DNA of 57,100 nt from positions 1 through 57,100 of the forward strand of contig JAUZOD010000023.1 of the NCBI GenBank assembly GCA_030706635.1, written 5' to 3'. Below are positions 1 through 8,603 of this stretch, one piece after another. Origin of the DNA: Bacteroidota bacterium (GTDB lineage Bacteria > Bacteroidota > Bacteroidia > Chitinophagales > Chitinophagaceae). Every line of letters begins with the position of its first letter. The first letter of the stretch is position 1. The notes under the pieces are model-generated. The model saw only the letters and a list, made by a program, of their open reading frames with translations, did no database searches and was not told the DNA's origin. The position numbers were made by a program, and so were the translations under genes.

Positions 1-43
1 GACATTTGCTGCCCCACTGTCCACTGTCCACTGTCCACTGTCA
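1..43. repeat. Partial heptad-repeat arm at the left window edge
   Basis: Four tandem copies of a 7-bp unit (CCACTGT) run from about position 15 to 41 and then pass into CAATTGA. The arm resembles one half of the long hairpin near 44.8-44.9 kb, which has the same CCACTGT/CAATTGT units. The other half would lie outside the window. The stop codon of manA (complement 41-43) lies inside it. Confidence 0.6.
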
Positions 44-1270
44 ATTGATTAAAGGAATCGCGGCCCGGTAAATCACCGCGTCCTCCAGGGCCTTCAGTTT
101 ACTTTCAGCGGCATCAAAACTAACCCAGGCTTCTCCTTTTTTCCTGCTGAATGCGGTCAGCGATTTTTCTTTTACCTCCACAGATCCGGCGAGTACTAAA
201 AATATTTGTACCGAATAGGATAACAGGGGCAATTCCTGGCCCTTCGCCAGATGAATACGGCCGAGTTCAAAGTCAGGCGCCGGCGTCGGGAAGAGACTAA
301 TGGCTTTTTCTTTTTCCACGCCATGGATGATGTGCGGAACGGTCGGCTCAAATTTCATGTGTTTCAGCAGTTCGGGCACATCCACATGTTTCGGAGTAAG
401 CCCCCCGCGAAGCACATTGTCAGAATTCGCCATGATCTCCACATTCTGACCTTCGAGATAAGCATGCGGAACGCCGGCATCCTGAAAAACCGCATGACCG
501 GGTTGAACCTGCAGGAGATTAAAAAAATAGATCGAAAAGATCCCGCGGTCCACGTCTCCCTTCTGACTGTAGGTAATCGCCGCACGGGCCGCCCAGAAAT
601 CCTCTTTGTTTTTCTTCAGCTTTTCGTTCTGATAATGGGGGACGATTCTATCGAGTAAAGTTTTTAAATGGCGATTTACCTGTGCCTGCGGCATTTCCAT
701 GACGTGCTGATAAAGCGCTTTGTAATTTCCGTTCCCAAAAACAGGCACCAGGAAATGCAATTCCGGGATTTCATGCAGGATCCGGTCCAGGGTTTTCACC
801 GGCTTGAAGCCATGTAAAAGCCAGAATTCACTTAAGGCCAGCATGAGCTCCGGCTTGTGATTATTATCTTTGTAATTCCTTTGGGGTGCAGACAGTTCAA
901 TTCCTCTTGCATTCTCCGATTCAAAATCCCGCTGCGCCTCCGCTTTGGCAGGATGAACCTGAATCGAAAGCATTTCTTTCACATCCAGCACTTTAAGCAG
1001 GTAGGGCAATCCGCCAAACCGGGCAGCTGCTTTTTGGCCCAATGTTTCTGCGGGATAGGCATGAATATAATCTTTCAGCAGAATTTTTTCAGCGTCGCCG
1101 GAAATCAATTCTGCACTCCCCGTATTATGAGCGCCCAACCAATATTCCGCGTAAGTTTCACCCTTGTTTACAGGTAAATTCAACAATTTCGGCAGATAGA
1201 AATCGCCTCCCCATGCATAGTGTTGTACTTGCCCTTTGATGGGCATCACCTTATCTTTACTCAGTTCCAT
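41..1270 (-). CDS. manA: Class I mannose-6-phosphate isomerase
   Basis: Interconverts mannose 6-phosphate and fructose 6-phosphate in the cytoplasm, feeding GDP-mannose synthesis or mannose use. The 409-aa product shows the zinc-site layout of type I isomerases: Gln104 and His106 in LSIQVHPAK, Glu141 in NHKPE, and a downstream His in VPHAYLEGQNVEI followed by the conserved LRGGLTPKHVDVPELL stretch. The start was placed at MELSKDK because a longer reading would overlap the divergent yraN gene, whose ATG is only 32 bases away. The gene ends inside a heptad repeat, so the last residues (IN) and the TGA stop come from repeat sequence. Family identification is secure; the metabolic direction is inferred. 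Confidence 0.93.
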   Translation of the reverse strand: MELSKDKVMPIKGQVQHYAWGGDFYLPKLLNLPVNKGETYAEYWLGAHNTGSAELISGDAEKILLKDYIHAYPAETLGQKAAARFGGLPYLLKVLDVKEMLSIQVHPAKAEAQRDFESENARGIELSAPQRNYKDNNHKPELMLALSEFWLLHGFKPVKTLDRILHEIPELHFLVPVFGNGNYKALYQHVMEMPQAQVNRHLKTLLDRIVPHYQNEKLKKNKEDFWAARAAITYSQKGDVDRGIFSIYFFNLLQVQPGHAVFQDAGVPHAYLEGQNVEIMANSDNVLRGGLTPKHVDVPELLKHMKFEPTVPHIIHGVEKEKAISLFPTPAPDFELGRIHLAKGQELPLLSYSVQIFLVLAGSVEVKEKSLTAFSRKKGEAWVSFDAAESKLKALEDAVIYRAAIPLIN

Positions 1271-1302
1271 ATTTTTTGTTAGTGGCTCAAAGTAAAGCAA
1301 AA

Positions 1303-1662
1303 ATGGCCGCACATAACGAATTTGGCAAAGCAGGTGAAGGAATGGCGGCAGAATGGCTTACCCGGAGGGGATTTCGGCTATTGAATTTAAACTGGAAATA
1401 CGGCCGTTATGAAGTGGATATTATTGCTTCCCGCAGTGGAATCCTGCATTTTATAGAGGTAAAAGCGCGCCATGATGATCGTTTTGGTATGCCGGAGGAC
1501 TGCGTGGGCAAGAAGAAGATGGGGCATTTATTGAAGGCAGGGGTGGCCTACCAGGAAAAATTCCCTGGCTGGGATCAGGTTCAATATGATATCCTTTCCA
1601 TTTTGATTGATCCGGACGGCATTGCGGGCTTCTTTTTTATAGAAGATGTATATTGCTGGTAA
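1303..1662 (+). CDS. YraN family (UPF0102) endonuclease-like protein
   Basis: A 119-aa member of the UPF0102/YraN family, which has a restriction-endonuclease-like fold. The family's cellular role is not firmly established. The order of conserved elements is typical: N-terminal GxxGExxAxxWL (FGKAGEGMAAEWL), then GRYEVDIIA with the acidic residues, then LHFIEVKAR with the E-x-K motif. An upstream in-frame Met at 1276 exists but would push into the manA promoter region, so the ATG at 1303 is preferred. Its stop overlaps the start of the MutS-like gene (TAATG), so the two are probably translated together. Confidence 0.88.
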   Translation: MAAHNEFGKAGEGMAAEWLTRRGFRLLNLNWKYGRYEVDIIASRSGILHFIEVKARHDDRFGMPEDCVGKKKMGHLLKAGVAYQEKFPGWDQVQYDILSILIDPDGIAGFFFIEDVYCW

Positions 1663-3488
1663 TGACACGTCGCCCTGAACAGACTTCTGCAATCCTGCTC
1701 ACCTATCAGGCAAACATCCGGAATCAGTTACTACTCATCCGGCAGAGAAAAAGAACAAAAAACGGGCTCGCTGTAGCCAGACTAATTGTCGTACTGCTTG
1801 CGGTCGGATTAATGTATCATTTCTGGCCAGCCGTCGGTTTGTCACTAATTTCCTTTGTGGTTTGCGTCGCCGGCCTCGCAGTCCTGGTTTTAGCGGATGC
1901 GGGAAAAACGGAACAAATAAAAAACCATGAAAGGCTTATAAAGATCAACCAACATGAAATAGATATACTGGAACACCGGCTTGCAGGATACGAGGAAGGC
2001 AGCGAATTTGCCAGTCCCATGCATGCCTACGCATCTGATCTCGACCTGTTCGGATCTTTTTCCCTGTACCAGTTTCTCAACCGCTGTCACGCACATCAGT
2101 CTAAGAAATTACTGGCGGATCATTTACTAAATCCTCTTCCCTTAAAGCTGATCAACGAGAAACAGGAGGCAGCAAAAGAGATTTCAAAAAAGCCAGAATG
2201 GTCACAGCAATTTCAGTCTAACGCCATGGCCAACCCAATCTCTTTCCAAACGGAAAAACGCCTGATGCAATGGATGCAGGAACCGCCGGGAATTTTTGAA
2301 AAATCTTATTGGAAAGCGGTTGTCGTGCTATACGCAATGGTGAGTTTGACGACGCTCACGCTCTTCATAGTGGATCTGCTGACCTTGCCCGGGTTTCTGC
2401 TATTCCTGATCTGCTTTTTCAGCATATCTTCCTTCATCAGCTCAAAGATCCAGCCAACCTGGGTCCTGCTTTCCCGTATTGAGCCGGAGATGAATGCACT
2501 TTATGAACAGATCCGGGCACTGGAAGAAGAATCTTTTGAAGCCAGCTTTCTCCGGAACCTAAAAATTCAGATCCGGGGAACGGACCAGGTTGCCGGAGTT
2601 GCCGCCATTATCCGTCAATTCCGCGGCATTCTGAAACGGTTTGACTACCGGCTAAACCTGATGGTCTCCGTTTTCCTGAATGGCTTCCTGCTCTGGGATC
2701 TGCAACAGATGATCGCGTTGATCACCTGGAAGAAAAGAAACAAAAACCTGCTCGCGCCCTGGTTCAGCGCCATTGCCGAAACGGAAGTCGTCATCAGCCT
2801 GGCCTCCCTGACCCGAAATGAACCGGGCTGGTGTTTCCCAAAAATAAATAACGACTATTTTAACCTGAGCCTGAAGGATCTCGGGCATCCCCTGATTCCT
2901 GCTGAAAAAAATGTTTTGAATTCGTTCCAGATGGTGGGGCGTGGCAAAATCGTCATGGTAACAGGTTCCAATATGGCGGGCAAAAGTACTTTTCTTCGTT
3001 CCCTCGGCACCAACCTCACGCTGGCCTTTATGGGTGCTCCGGTCTGTGCCTCCTTTCTGGAAGCAAGTCACATGCATTTGCTGAGTAGTATGCGGGTGGC
3101 GGATAATCTGGCAGAGAATACCTCTACCTTTCACGCGGAACTGAAGAAACTGCAGTCGATCATTGAAAGGGTAAACCGGAACGAACCGGTTTTCATCCTG
3201 CTTGACGAAGTATTGCGTGGCACCAACTCAGAAGACCGCCACGCGGGCACGAAGGCCCTGATCCGTCAGCTCATCCGTCAAAATGCGGTTGCCGTAATCG
3301 CCACCCACGATACGGGGCTGGCCATAACAGAATCGGATCATAACCCTGAAGCCATTAGCAATTATCATTTTGACGGCCAGATCCGGGGAGAAGAATTATT
3401 TTTTGACTATCAGCTCAGGACGGGCGTCTGCGAAAGCCTGAATGCCACCCTGCTAATGAAAAAAATAGGTATTCATTTTGAGGATTAA
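1662..3488 (+). CDS. Membrane-anchored MutS-like (domain V) ATPase
   Basis: The 608-aa product carries the MutS C-terminal ATPase: Walker A GSNMAGKST at about residues 435-443, Walker B FILLDEVLRGTN at about 511, and a switch His in VAVIATHDTGLA. It lacks the N-terminal mismatch-recognition domain of MutS. Instead it has two hydrophobic segments near residues 40-80 and another pair near 215-260, pointing to the membrane. Such proteins are often annotated as MutS family DNA mismatch repair proteins in Bacteroidota; a role in canonical mismatch repair is doubtful and the true function is unknown. Start chosen at the TAATG overlap with yraN; an alternative ATG lies 9 bases upstream at 1653. Confidence 0.85.
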   Translation: MTRRPEQTSAILLTYQANIRNQLLLIRQRKRTKNGLAVARLIVVLLAVGLMYHFWPAVGLSLISFVVCVAGLAVLVLADAGKTEQIKNHERLIKINQHEIDILEHRLAGYEEGSEFASPMHAYASDLDLFGSFSLYQFLNRCHAHQSKKLLADHLLNPLPLKLINEKQEAAKEISKKPEWSQQFQSNAMANPISFQTEKRLMQWMQEPPGIFEKSYWKAVVVLYAMVSLTTLTLFIVDLLTLPGFLLFLICFFSISSFISSKIQPTWVLLSRIEPEMNALYEQIRALEEESFEASFLRNLKIQIRGTDQVAGVAAIIRQFRGILKRFDYRLNLMVSVFLNGFLLWDLQQMIALITWKKRNKNLLAPWFSAIAETEVVISLASLTRNEPGWCFPKINNDYFNLSLKDLGHPLIPAEKNVLNSFQMVGRGKIVMVTGSNMAGKSTFLRSLGTNLTLAFMGAPVCASFLEASHMHLLSSMRVADNLAENTSTFHAELKKLQSIIERVNRNEPVFILLDEVLRGTNSEDRHAGTKALIRQLIRQNAVAVIATHDTGLAITESDHNPEAISNYHFDGQIRGEELFFDYQLRTGVCESLNATLLMKKIGIHFED

Positions 3489-3541
3489 TATATTTATGCC
3501 CTTTCCGATTACATTGATCTCCTTGTACGAACCACCATTTC

Positions 3542-4069
3542 ATGACGAAACCTACAGTTAACTTAAGATCATTCAGGCAATTGGTGATCCGGAATAAAAA
3601 ACGGGTCAGACGTTTTCTCAGCAGGCTCGAAAAAAAGGCCCCGAAAAATTTGCACCTGATTACCCTGGAAGCCAATGAACTCGCATGGGCGGCCACGGAC
3701 TGTCTGGATTGCGCCAACTGTTGCAAAACGATGTCCCCGACCTATACCCAAAAAGATATTTCCCGGATATCCGCCCATCTGGGCATGACGCGCAGGGCAT
3801 TCCGCGAAAAATGGCTGTATAAGGATCGCAGCGGAGACTGGATAAACAAAAAACAACCCTGCCAGTTCCTGGACCTGAAAACAAATCTCTGCGGAATTTA
3901 TGAAGTGCGGCCGCGCGATTGTGCCGGTTTCCCGCATCACAGCACAAAAAAAATAGTGGATTACGGACATATGTACAGGCAGAATATTGAATACTGTCCG
4001 GCCACCTACCGTTTGGTGGAACAAATGCAGGCAGGGCTTGCTGACGGAAAATGGGAACTCAAAAAATAG
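3542..4069 (+). CDS. YkgJ-family cysteine cluster protein
   Basis: A 175-aa protein with the zinc/iron-chelating cysteine cluster of the YkgJ (CxxCxxCC) family. CLDCANCC lies near residues 57-64, followed by CQFLD, CGIYEVRPRDCAGFP and a last Cys in EYCPATY. Members are thought to bind a metal or Fe-S cluster through these eight or so cysteines; the substrate or partner is unknown. The N-terminal 40 residues are strongly basic. It lies 53 bases after the MutS-like gene and 7 bases before xerD, all on the plus strand, so these genes probably share a transcript. Confidence 0.85.
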   Translation: MTKPTVNLRSFRQLVIRNKKRVRRFLSRLEKKAPKNLHLITLEANELAWAATDCLDCANCCKTMSPTYTQKDISRISAHLGMTRRAFREKWLYKDRSGDWINKKQPCQFLDLKTNLCGIYEVRPRDCAGFPHHSTKKIVDYGHMYRQNIEYCPATYRLVEQMQAGLADGKWELKK

Positions 4070-4076
4070 AAGCACC

Positions 4077-4976
4077 ATGTGGTCTTCCACAAAAAAAGGA
4101 TTCAAAGCCTGGCTACAGCTGGAAAAATCCCTTTCCGACCATTCCGTGGAAGCCTATCTCCGGGATGTCGAAAAATTCACCCAATTTCTGGAATTCAGAA
4201 ACACCCATCCTTCTCCCGAGAACATTGTTTTAAAAGATCTTCAGGAATTTGTGAAATGGATCGGGGCCCTGGGCATGACTGCTAGTTCGCAATCCCGCAT
4301 CATTTCCGGGATAAGGTCGTTCTATAAATATTGTCTCCTGGAAAATCTGGTAAATAAAGACCCCACGCTGTTGCTCGAAACGCCAAAACTGAAAAGAGCC
4401 TTACCGGATTTCCTGAGTGTTGCGGAAATCAATCAGGTACTGGAAGCCATTGATCTGAGTAAACCGGAAGGCGAACGGAACCGGGCGATCCTGGAAACGA
4501 TGTACAGCTGCGGCCTGCGGGTGAGTGAACTGGTGAACCTCCGCATCTCTTCTCTTTATCCGGATCTGGGTTTTATCAAGGTAACCGGAAAGGGCGATAA
4601 AGAAAGGCTGGTTCCCATCGGCAATACCGCCCTGAAATGTATTTCCATTTACCGTCAGCAGGTGCGCGTACATGCACATATCAAACCAGGGAATGAAGAC
4701 GTCCTTTTTCTCAACCGTCGCGGGCAGAAATTAACACGACAGATGATTTTCATTTTTCTTAAAGAACTAGTCCGCCAGTCCGGCATTCAAAAATCCGTTT
4801 CACCCCATACTTTCCGCCACTCTTTTGCCACCCACCTGGTGGAGGGCGGAGCCGATCTGCGTGCCGTTCAGGAAATGCTCGGGCATGAAAGCATCACGAC
4901 AACAGAAATCTATACGCATCTTGACCGGGAGTATCTACGGGAAACCCTAAAAAAGTTTCATCCCGCTTTTCAATAA
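4077..4976 (+). CDS. xerD: Tyrosine recombinase XerD
   Basis: Site-specific recombinase that, with XerC, resolves chromosome dimers at dif. The 299-aa protein has the N-terminal SAM-like core-binding domain (about residues 5-90) and the C-terminal catalytic domain. All catalytic residues are visible: Arg148 (GLRVSEL), Lys172 (TGKGDKER), His244 and Arg247 (HTFRHSFATHL), His270 (LGHESI) and the nucleophile Tyr279 (IYTHLD). Length and spacing fit XerC/D rather than an integrative-element integrase, and no attachment site is seen nearby. The ATG at 4077 was chosen over an upstream in-frame Met that would lie inside the preceding gene. Confidence 0.92.
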   Translation: MWSSTKKGFKAWLQLEKSLSDHSVEAYLRDVEKFTQFLEFRNTHPSPENIVLKDLQEFVKWIGALGMTASSQSRIISGIRSFYKYCLLENLVNKDPTLLLETPKLKRALPDFLSVAEINQVLEAIDLSKPEGERNRAILETMYSCGLRVSELVNLRISSLYPDLGFIKVTGKGDKERLVPIGNTALKCISIYRQQVRVHAHIKPGNEDVLFLNRRGQKLTRQMIFIFLKELVRQSGIQKSVSPHTFRHSFATHLVEGGADLRAVQEMLGHESITTTEIYTHLDREYLRETLKKFHPAFQ

Positions 4977-5040
4977 GATCAGAAAGCGCAACGGAACAGC
5001 GGACGAACAGGCCGCCGGAGAAAGTTAAAAGACCCGGGAC

Positions 5041-6081
5041 TTAAAAGAATTTCTTTACAATGCCCAGTGCGCCCTGTTTCCAGGGAACACGGTGTGAAAT
5101 GCCGGTAGCGGATTGCTGAAAATGATGCATGTTGGCAATATACCAATCATAATTTCTCAACAGAGCATCCTGGTTTGAATACTTTGGCGCAAAACCCAGC
5201 ACACGCTGCGCTTTCTCAATGGATACAAATGAGTCCTTCGAAGCTGTTTCATATACCCATGGGTACAGCGGCGAGATATGCAGCTTATTCAGTATGCGCA
5301 GCACCCCGATGGCGAACCCTGCAGGAACGCCCGTGATTTTTTTCCCAAATCCGGCCCTGTCCAGCACCGCCTGGTAATCCTGTTTGATGGTGGTGTACAG
5401 CTTTGCTCCCACGTTGAACGTATCATTGGCATTGTTCCTGTCAATCGTCGTAGACAGATAAATGGCTGCGCAGAAGTCTTCCACATCCATCAGCTGATAT
5501 TTGTTGTTGCCGTTTCCCAACACAGGGAATCCGCGTCCGTCTTTAGCCCAGTCATAAAACAAACCGAATACACCCAAACGCTCGGGACCTATAAATGATT
5601 TTGGACGAAAAACCGGAACGCACAGTCCCTTCTCTCTGAATTCAACACAAATGCTTTCGGCCTTTACTTTGCAGATGCCATAATCTCCCACACCAAAAAG
5701 TTTATCTTCTTCCACCAGGGGGTGATGATCCGGCACACCATAAACAGCCGTAGAGGAAATATGAACCACCCTTTGCACCCCGTTATCGAGCGCAGACTGC
5801 AATACGTTGCGGGTACCGTCGAGATCGGTGGAATAAATGTCCTGCTTCTTATATAGCGGCAGGGCTGCTGCCGTGTGTACAACAAAATCAACACCCTGCA
5901 TCGCCCGGTCTACCGCGGCCCGGTCGCGGATATCCCCCTTTATTTCCTGGATGATGTTTTTTTCAGGATAATCAAAATCGGCGATGTCCAGCGAAACAAC
6001 CCGATGGCCCCGTTCCAGCAAATAACGGGTTAAATTAATACCCAGAAACCCAGCTCCTCCGGTAATCAGATAGGTATCCAT
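5041..6081 (-). CDS. NAD(P)-dependent epimerase/dehydratase (extended SDR)
   Basis: A 346-aa extended short-chain dehydrogenase. It has an N-terminal Rossmann motif GGAGFLG (residues 8-14), Asp after strand beta2 (SLDIADFD), the STAVYGVP segment, and a Tyr-x-x-x-Lys pair in DYGICKVKAE. The substrate is probably a nucleotide sugar or a related hydroxyl compound, but no residue fixes it. It is convergent with xerD (64 bases apart, no obvious terminator hairpin) and its own upstream region holds a good Bacteroidota promoter at 6122-6152. Residues after about 300 are not recognised as a domain. Confidence 0.85.
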   Translation of the reverse strand: MDTYLITGGAGFLGINLTRYLLERGHRVVSLDIADFDYPEKNIIQEIKGDIRDRAAVDRAMQGVDFVVHTAAALPLYKKQDIYSTDLDGTRNVLQSALDNGVQRVVHISSTAVYGVPDHHPLVEEDKLFGVGDYGICKVKAESICVEFREKGLCVPVFRPKSFIGPERLGVFGLFYDWAKDGRGFPVLGNGNNKYQLMDVEDFCAAIYLSTTIDRNNANDTFNVGAKLYTTIKQDYQAVLDRAGFGKKITGVPAGFAIGVLRILNKLHISPLYPWVYETASKDSFVSIEKAQRVLGFAPKYSNQDALLRNYDWYIANMHHFQQSATGISHRVPWKQGALGIVKKFF

Positions 6082-6121
6082 GGTTCAGTGCGTAAGGATT
6101 TATGAAACTTTTACGAAGGCG

Positions 6122-6152
6122 CAAATATACTCAATCCGGCGGGCATTGTCAA
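6122..6152 (-). promoter_or_regulatory. Bacteroidota-type promoter for the epimerase gene
   Basis: On the minus strand a -7 element TATATTTG (complement 6122-6129, exact TAnnTTTG) is preceded by TTG (complement 6150-6152) with a 20-bp spacer. Transcription would start near 6115, about 35 bases before the epimerase ATG at 6081. This is one of the two best promoter matches in the window. Confidence 0.7.
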
Positions 6153-6241
6153 TGCTGGCAGCGATGCATTTATTCCATCCCTACTCTGGCAAGATTGTTG
6201 AACGCTATACCTCATCCGGCATCAACTTAAAAATTTACGAT

Positions 6242-6532
6242 ATGAGTTTACAAAGGATTTTTACCGCAACTTTATCCGGTATCGTGATCGGACTCCTGAT
6301 TGCCCCTGCAAAAGGAAGTGAAACAAGGCAGAAAATTTCCGATTCCGCCGATGAAATCAAAAGTAAGATCAGACGCCTGCGCGGCACCACCAATCAGGAG
6401 CTGAATGAACTCCATGAGGTATTCGAACATGAGATCCAGGGGTTAAGAGACGATATCCGGGAGAAAGTGCTCCGTTTAATCGAAGTGAGCAAAAAAAGCT
6501 ACAATCATGTGAAGGCGGAAGCGCTTTCGTGA
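6242..6532 (+). CDS. YtxH domain-containing small protein
   Basis: A 96-aa protein beginning with a hydrophobic helix and the YtxH signature G-x-x-x-G-L-L-x-A-P-x-K-G-S-E-T-R (residues about 12-29). A long amphipathic helical tail follows. YtxH proteins in Bacilli are stress-induced; in Bacteroidota the role is unknown, and a membrane-associated coiled-coil protein is the most that can be said. The ATG at 6242 was chosen because the domain starts immediately after it and the longer upstream reading runs through promoter-like sequence. The gene ends right at the left arm of a heptad hairpin (6533-6621). Confidence 0.8.
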   Translation: MSLQRIFTATLSGIVIGLLIAPAKGSETRQKISDSADEIKSKIRRLRGTTNQELNELHEVFEHEIQGLRDDIREKVLRLIEVSKKSYNHVKAEALS

Positions 6533-6621
6533 AAAAGGATGACGGATGACAGATGACGGTTGACCGACTTTTATCGCCAATTCGCGATTGAAGACAGTCA
6601 TCTGTCATCCGCCATCCTTTT
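6533..6621. repeat. Heptad-repeat hairpin between YtxH and symporter genes
   Basis: Inverted arms of 25 bp (6533-6557 and 6597-6621) match at 24 of 25 positions. The arms are built from 7-bp units (GATGACG, GATGACA, GATGACG). The loop holds GGTTGACCGACTTT followed by a small GCG/CGC inverted segment, nearly the same core as the element at 44.8 kb. The right arm encodes the last residues (RMADDR) and the stop of the symporter gene on the minus strand. It may also act as a bidirectional terminator between the two convergent genes. Confidence 0.85.
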
Positions 6622-8313
6622 GAATTTCTGAAATATCGCGCTCAAAACAATCATACCGATCGCACCAATGGCATTCAGCCAGAGAAAGCTAATGTTAATA
6701 ATCTCTTTTTGATTGAGAACATGTATGGTGATCACAAACGTTTCCGTGATCAGGGCGCTTATAAAAACGGGTGTGGCTGTTATCTTTTTTATATAAAACG
6801 CCACGAGGAATATCCCGAGAATAACACCGTAGAATAGAGATCCCAATACATTCACGGCCTCAATCAGGCTGTTTCCGATATTGTAAGCCAACTGTGCAAT
6901 GACAACGCAAAATATACCCCATGCCAGCGTGTACCACTGCGAATACTGATATTCTTTTTCGGCTTCCAATGGCTTTTTGATCATCCTCTTGTGAATGTCA
7001 TTGATGGTGGCCGACGACAAGGCATTGAGAGATGCCGCCACCGATCCCCAGGCGGATAAAAAAATCACCGCAATCAGCAAACCGATCAGTCCCTGCGGGA
7101 GATGGTCTATCACAAACCGCAGGAAAATGTAATTGGTATCATTGCTGTTACCCTTCACCTCTTTATCATTCAGCCATCGTTTGATCGTTGTCCGCAGCCT
7201 AAGTTGATCTGCCTGCGCCTGCTGCATCACCAGTCCTTCCTGCATTCGGTTTTCCAGCCGCATCCCTCCGGAAGGATTCATCTGCGCCACTTTCCGCTGT
7301 TGGAGATGATCGTGTTCTTTAAGCACAATTTTTAATGAATCAGCATATTTGGTTTTGGAAAGTAATTCGATCTGTGTCTGATTAAAGAACAGGGGTTCTT
7401 TGGCGAACTGGTAGTAGGAAAACACCAGCGTTCCGATCAGCAAAATACCAAACTGCATCGGAACTTTCACCAACCCGTTCATGAGAAGGCCGAGTCTGCT
7501 GTCCCGGACGGATTTTGCAGTAAGGTATCGGCCAACCTGGCTCTGATCCGTACCGAAATAAGATAAGGCAAGAAAAAAACCGCCAATCACCCCGCTCCAC
7601 ATATTGTAGCGGTCGTTCCAGTTAAACCCCTTCTCATCAACACCCGAGGTGATCACATTCAATTTTCCGGCCTTACCGCCGATGTGCAGGGCGTCTGACA
7701 ACCCTATACGCGCCGGAAGCAAATGGACAACCATGTAACCGGCCATCAGCATACCGGCGAAAATGATTACAAACTGAATCTGCTGCGTATAGGCCACTGC
7801 TTTAGCCCCTCCCGTGACAGTATAAATGATGAGCAGTCCGCCCATTAAAATGTTTGTCCACAGAATATCCCATCCCAGCAGCGAAGAAAGGATGATGGAA
7901 GGTGCGGAAATACTAATACCGGTGGACAATCCCCTTTGCAGTAAAAAAAGCAGGGAAGTGAACGTGCGCGTCTTTCCGTCAAACCTTTTTTCCAGGAATT
8001 CGTAGGCCGTAAATAATTTCAGTTTGTGAAAAACCGGAACGAATGTAACGCAGAGCACCACCATCGCGAGGGGCAAACCAAAATAATACTGGACGAACCG
8101 CATGCCATCCGTATATGCCTGACCGGGGGCAGAAAGAAAAGTAACCGCACTGGCCTGGGTTCCCATGATGCCCAGCAGGATCATATACCAGCGCGAAGAC
8201 CGGTTTTGTAAAAAATAACTTTCCAGATTTTTTTCTGACCGGCTCTTGTACAAACCGTACATAATGATCCCTGCCAACGTGACGATGAGAACGATCCAGT
8301 CGGTAGAACTCAT
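6598..8313 (-). CDS. Sodium:solute symporter (SSS family)
   Basis: A 571-aa integral membrane protein of the sodium/solute symporter family, with about 13 predicted hydrophobic segments. Recognisable family stretches include TYEFLEKRF (here FTAYEFLEKRFDGK), TVTGGAKAVAYTQQIQF and LSYFGTDQSQVGRYLTAKS. A hydrophilic insertion of about 80 residues (near residues 320-400, rich in Gln, Lys and Arg) interrupts the membrane core. The substrate cannot be told. It is the last gene of a minus-strand operon: its ATG overlaps the stop of a 41-aa membrane ORF (ATGA), which follows a 52-aa ORF and the PIG-L deacetylase. The C-terminal tail RMADDR comes from a hairpin repeat. Confidence 0.9.
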   Translation of the reverse strand: MSSTDWIVLIVTLAGIIMYGLYKSRSEKNLESYFLQNRSSRWYMILLGIMGTQASAVTFLSAPGQAYTDGMRFVQYYFGLPLAMVVLCVTFVPVFHKLKLFTAYEFLEKRFDGKTRTFTSLLFLLQRGLSTGISISAPSIILSSLLGWDILWTNILMGGLLIIYTVTGGAKAVAYTQQIQFVIIFAGMLMAGYMVVHLLPARIGLSDALHIGGKAGKLNVITSGVDEKGFNWNDRYNMWSGVIGGFFLALSYFGTDQSQVGRYLTAKSVRDSRLGLLMNGLVKVPMQFGILLIGTLVFSYYQFAKEPLFFNQTQIELLSKTKYADSLKIVLKEHDHLQQRKVAQMNPSGGMRLENRMQEGLVMQQAQADQLRLRTTIKRWLNDKEVKGNSNDTNYIFLRFVIDHLPQGLIGLLIAVIFLSAWGSVAASLNALSSATINDIHKRMIKKPLEAEKEYQYSQWYTLAWGIFCVVIAQLAYNIGNSLIEAVNVLGSLFYGVILGIFLVAFYIKKITATPVFISALITETFVITIHVLNQKEIINISFLWLNAIGAIGMIVLSAIFQKFKRMADDR

Positions 8314-8435
8314 GAAAAATGTTTAGTAAACAGATAGAAACAAACAATCAGAAAAATTAAAAATCCAATCACCAGTCCATACCATGTTTTCCAGGACTTA
8401 AAAAGGGGTGGCTGTTCTTCCGGTGATGGTTTCAT
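8310..8435 (-). CDS. Tiny single-pass membrane protein coupled to symporter
   Basis: A 41-aa ORF: a short polar N-terminus (MKPSPEEQPPLFKSWKTWYG) followed by one hydrophobic helix and a KHFS tail. Its TGA stop overlaps the symporter ATG by four bases (ATGA), the classic arrangement for translational coupling. A one-helix accessory subunit of the symporter is a reasonable inference, by analogy with small YhdT-like partners of other SSS transporters, but no homology is claimed. It starts one base before the stop of the upstream 52-aa ORF region, in a continuous operon. Confidence 0.65.
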   Translation of the reverse strand: MKPSPEEQPPLFKSWKTWYGLVIGFLIFLIVCFYLFTKHFS

Positions 8436-8436
8436 A

Positions 8437-8595
8437 TTATTTTTTTGAATTGCCACGGCTGGCCATCAGCATAGCGGCAATTAAGCCCAACAACAAACCG
8501 ATGAGCATGCCGATGGTAACCTTTTTAATTAAACGCCCGACAACAAGTCCGGTAACGATCGCAACAACAAACGCAATTTCCCTTCTTTTAAGCAT
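8437..8595 (-). CDS. Small glycine-zipper membrane protein
   Basis: A 52-aa ORF with a basic start (MLKRRE) and two short hydrophobic stretches containing GxxxG-like spacing (IVTGLVVGRLIKK and IGMLIGLLLGLIAAMLMA), ending in a polar RGNSKK tail. This is the pattern of a small double-helix membrane protein. It lies 8 bases after the PIG-L deacetylase stop and one base before the start of the 41-aa ORF, so it belongs to the same operon. No family was recognised. Function could be structural or linked to the symporter. Confidence 0.6.
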   Translation of the reverse strand: MLKRREIAFVVAIVTGLVVGRLIKKVTIGMLIGLLLGLIAAMLMASRGNSKK

Positions 8596-8603
8596 GCCCG
8601 ATT

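Noticed and set aside
4077-4976. XerD as the integrase of a mobile element
   Set aside because: Length, catalytic spacing and housekeeping neighbours fit XerD; no attachment-site repeats or cargo genes are seen.
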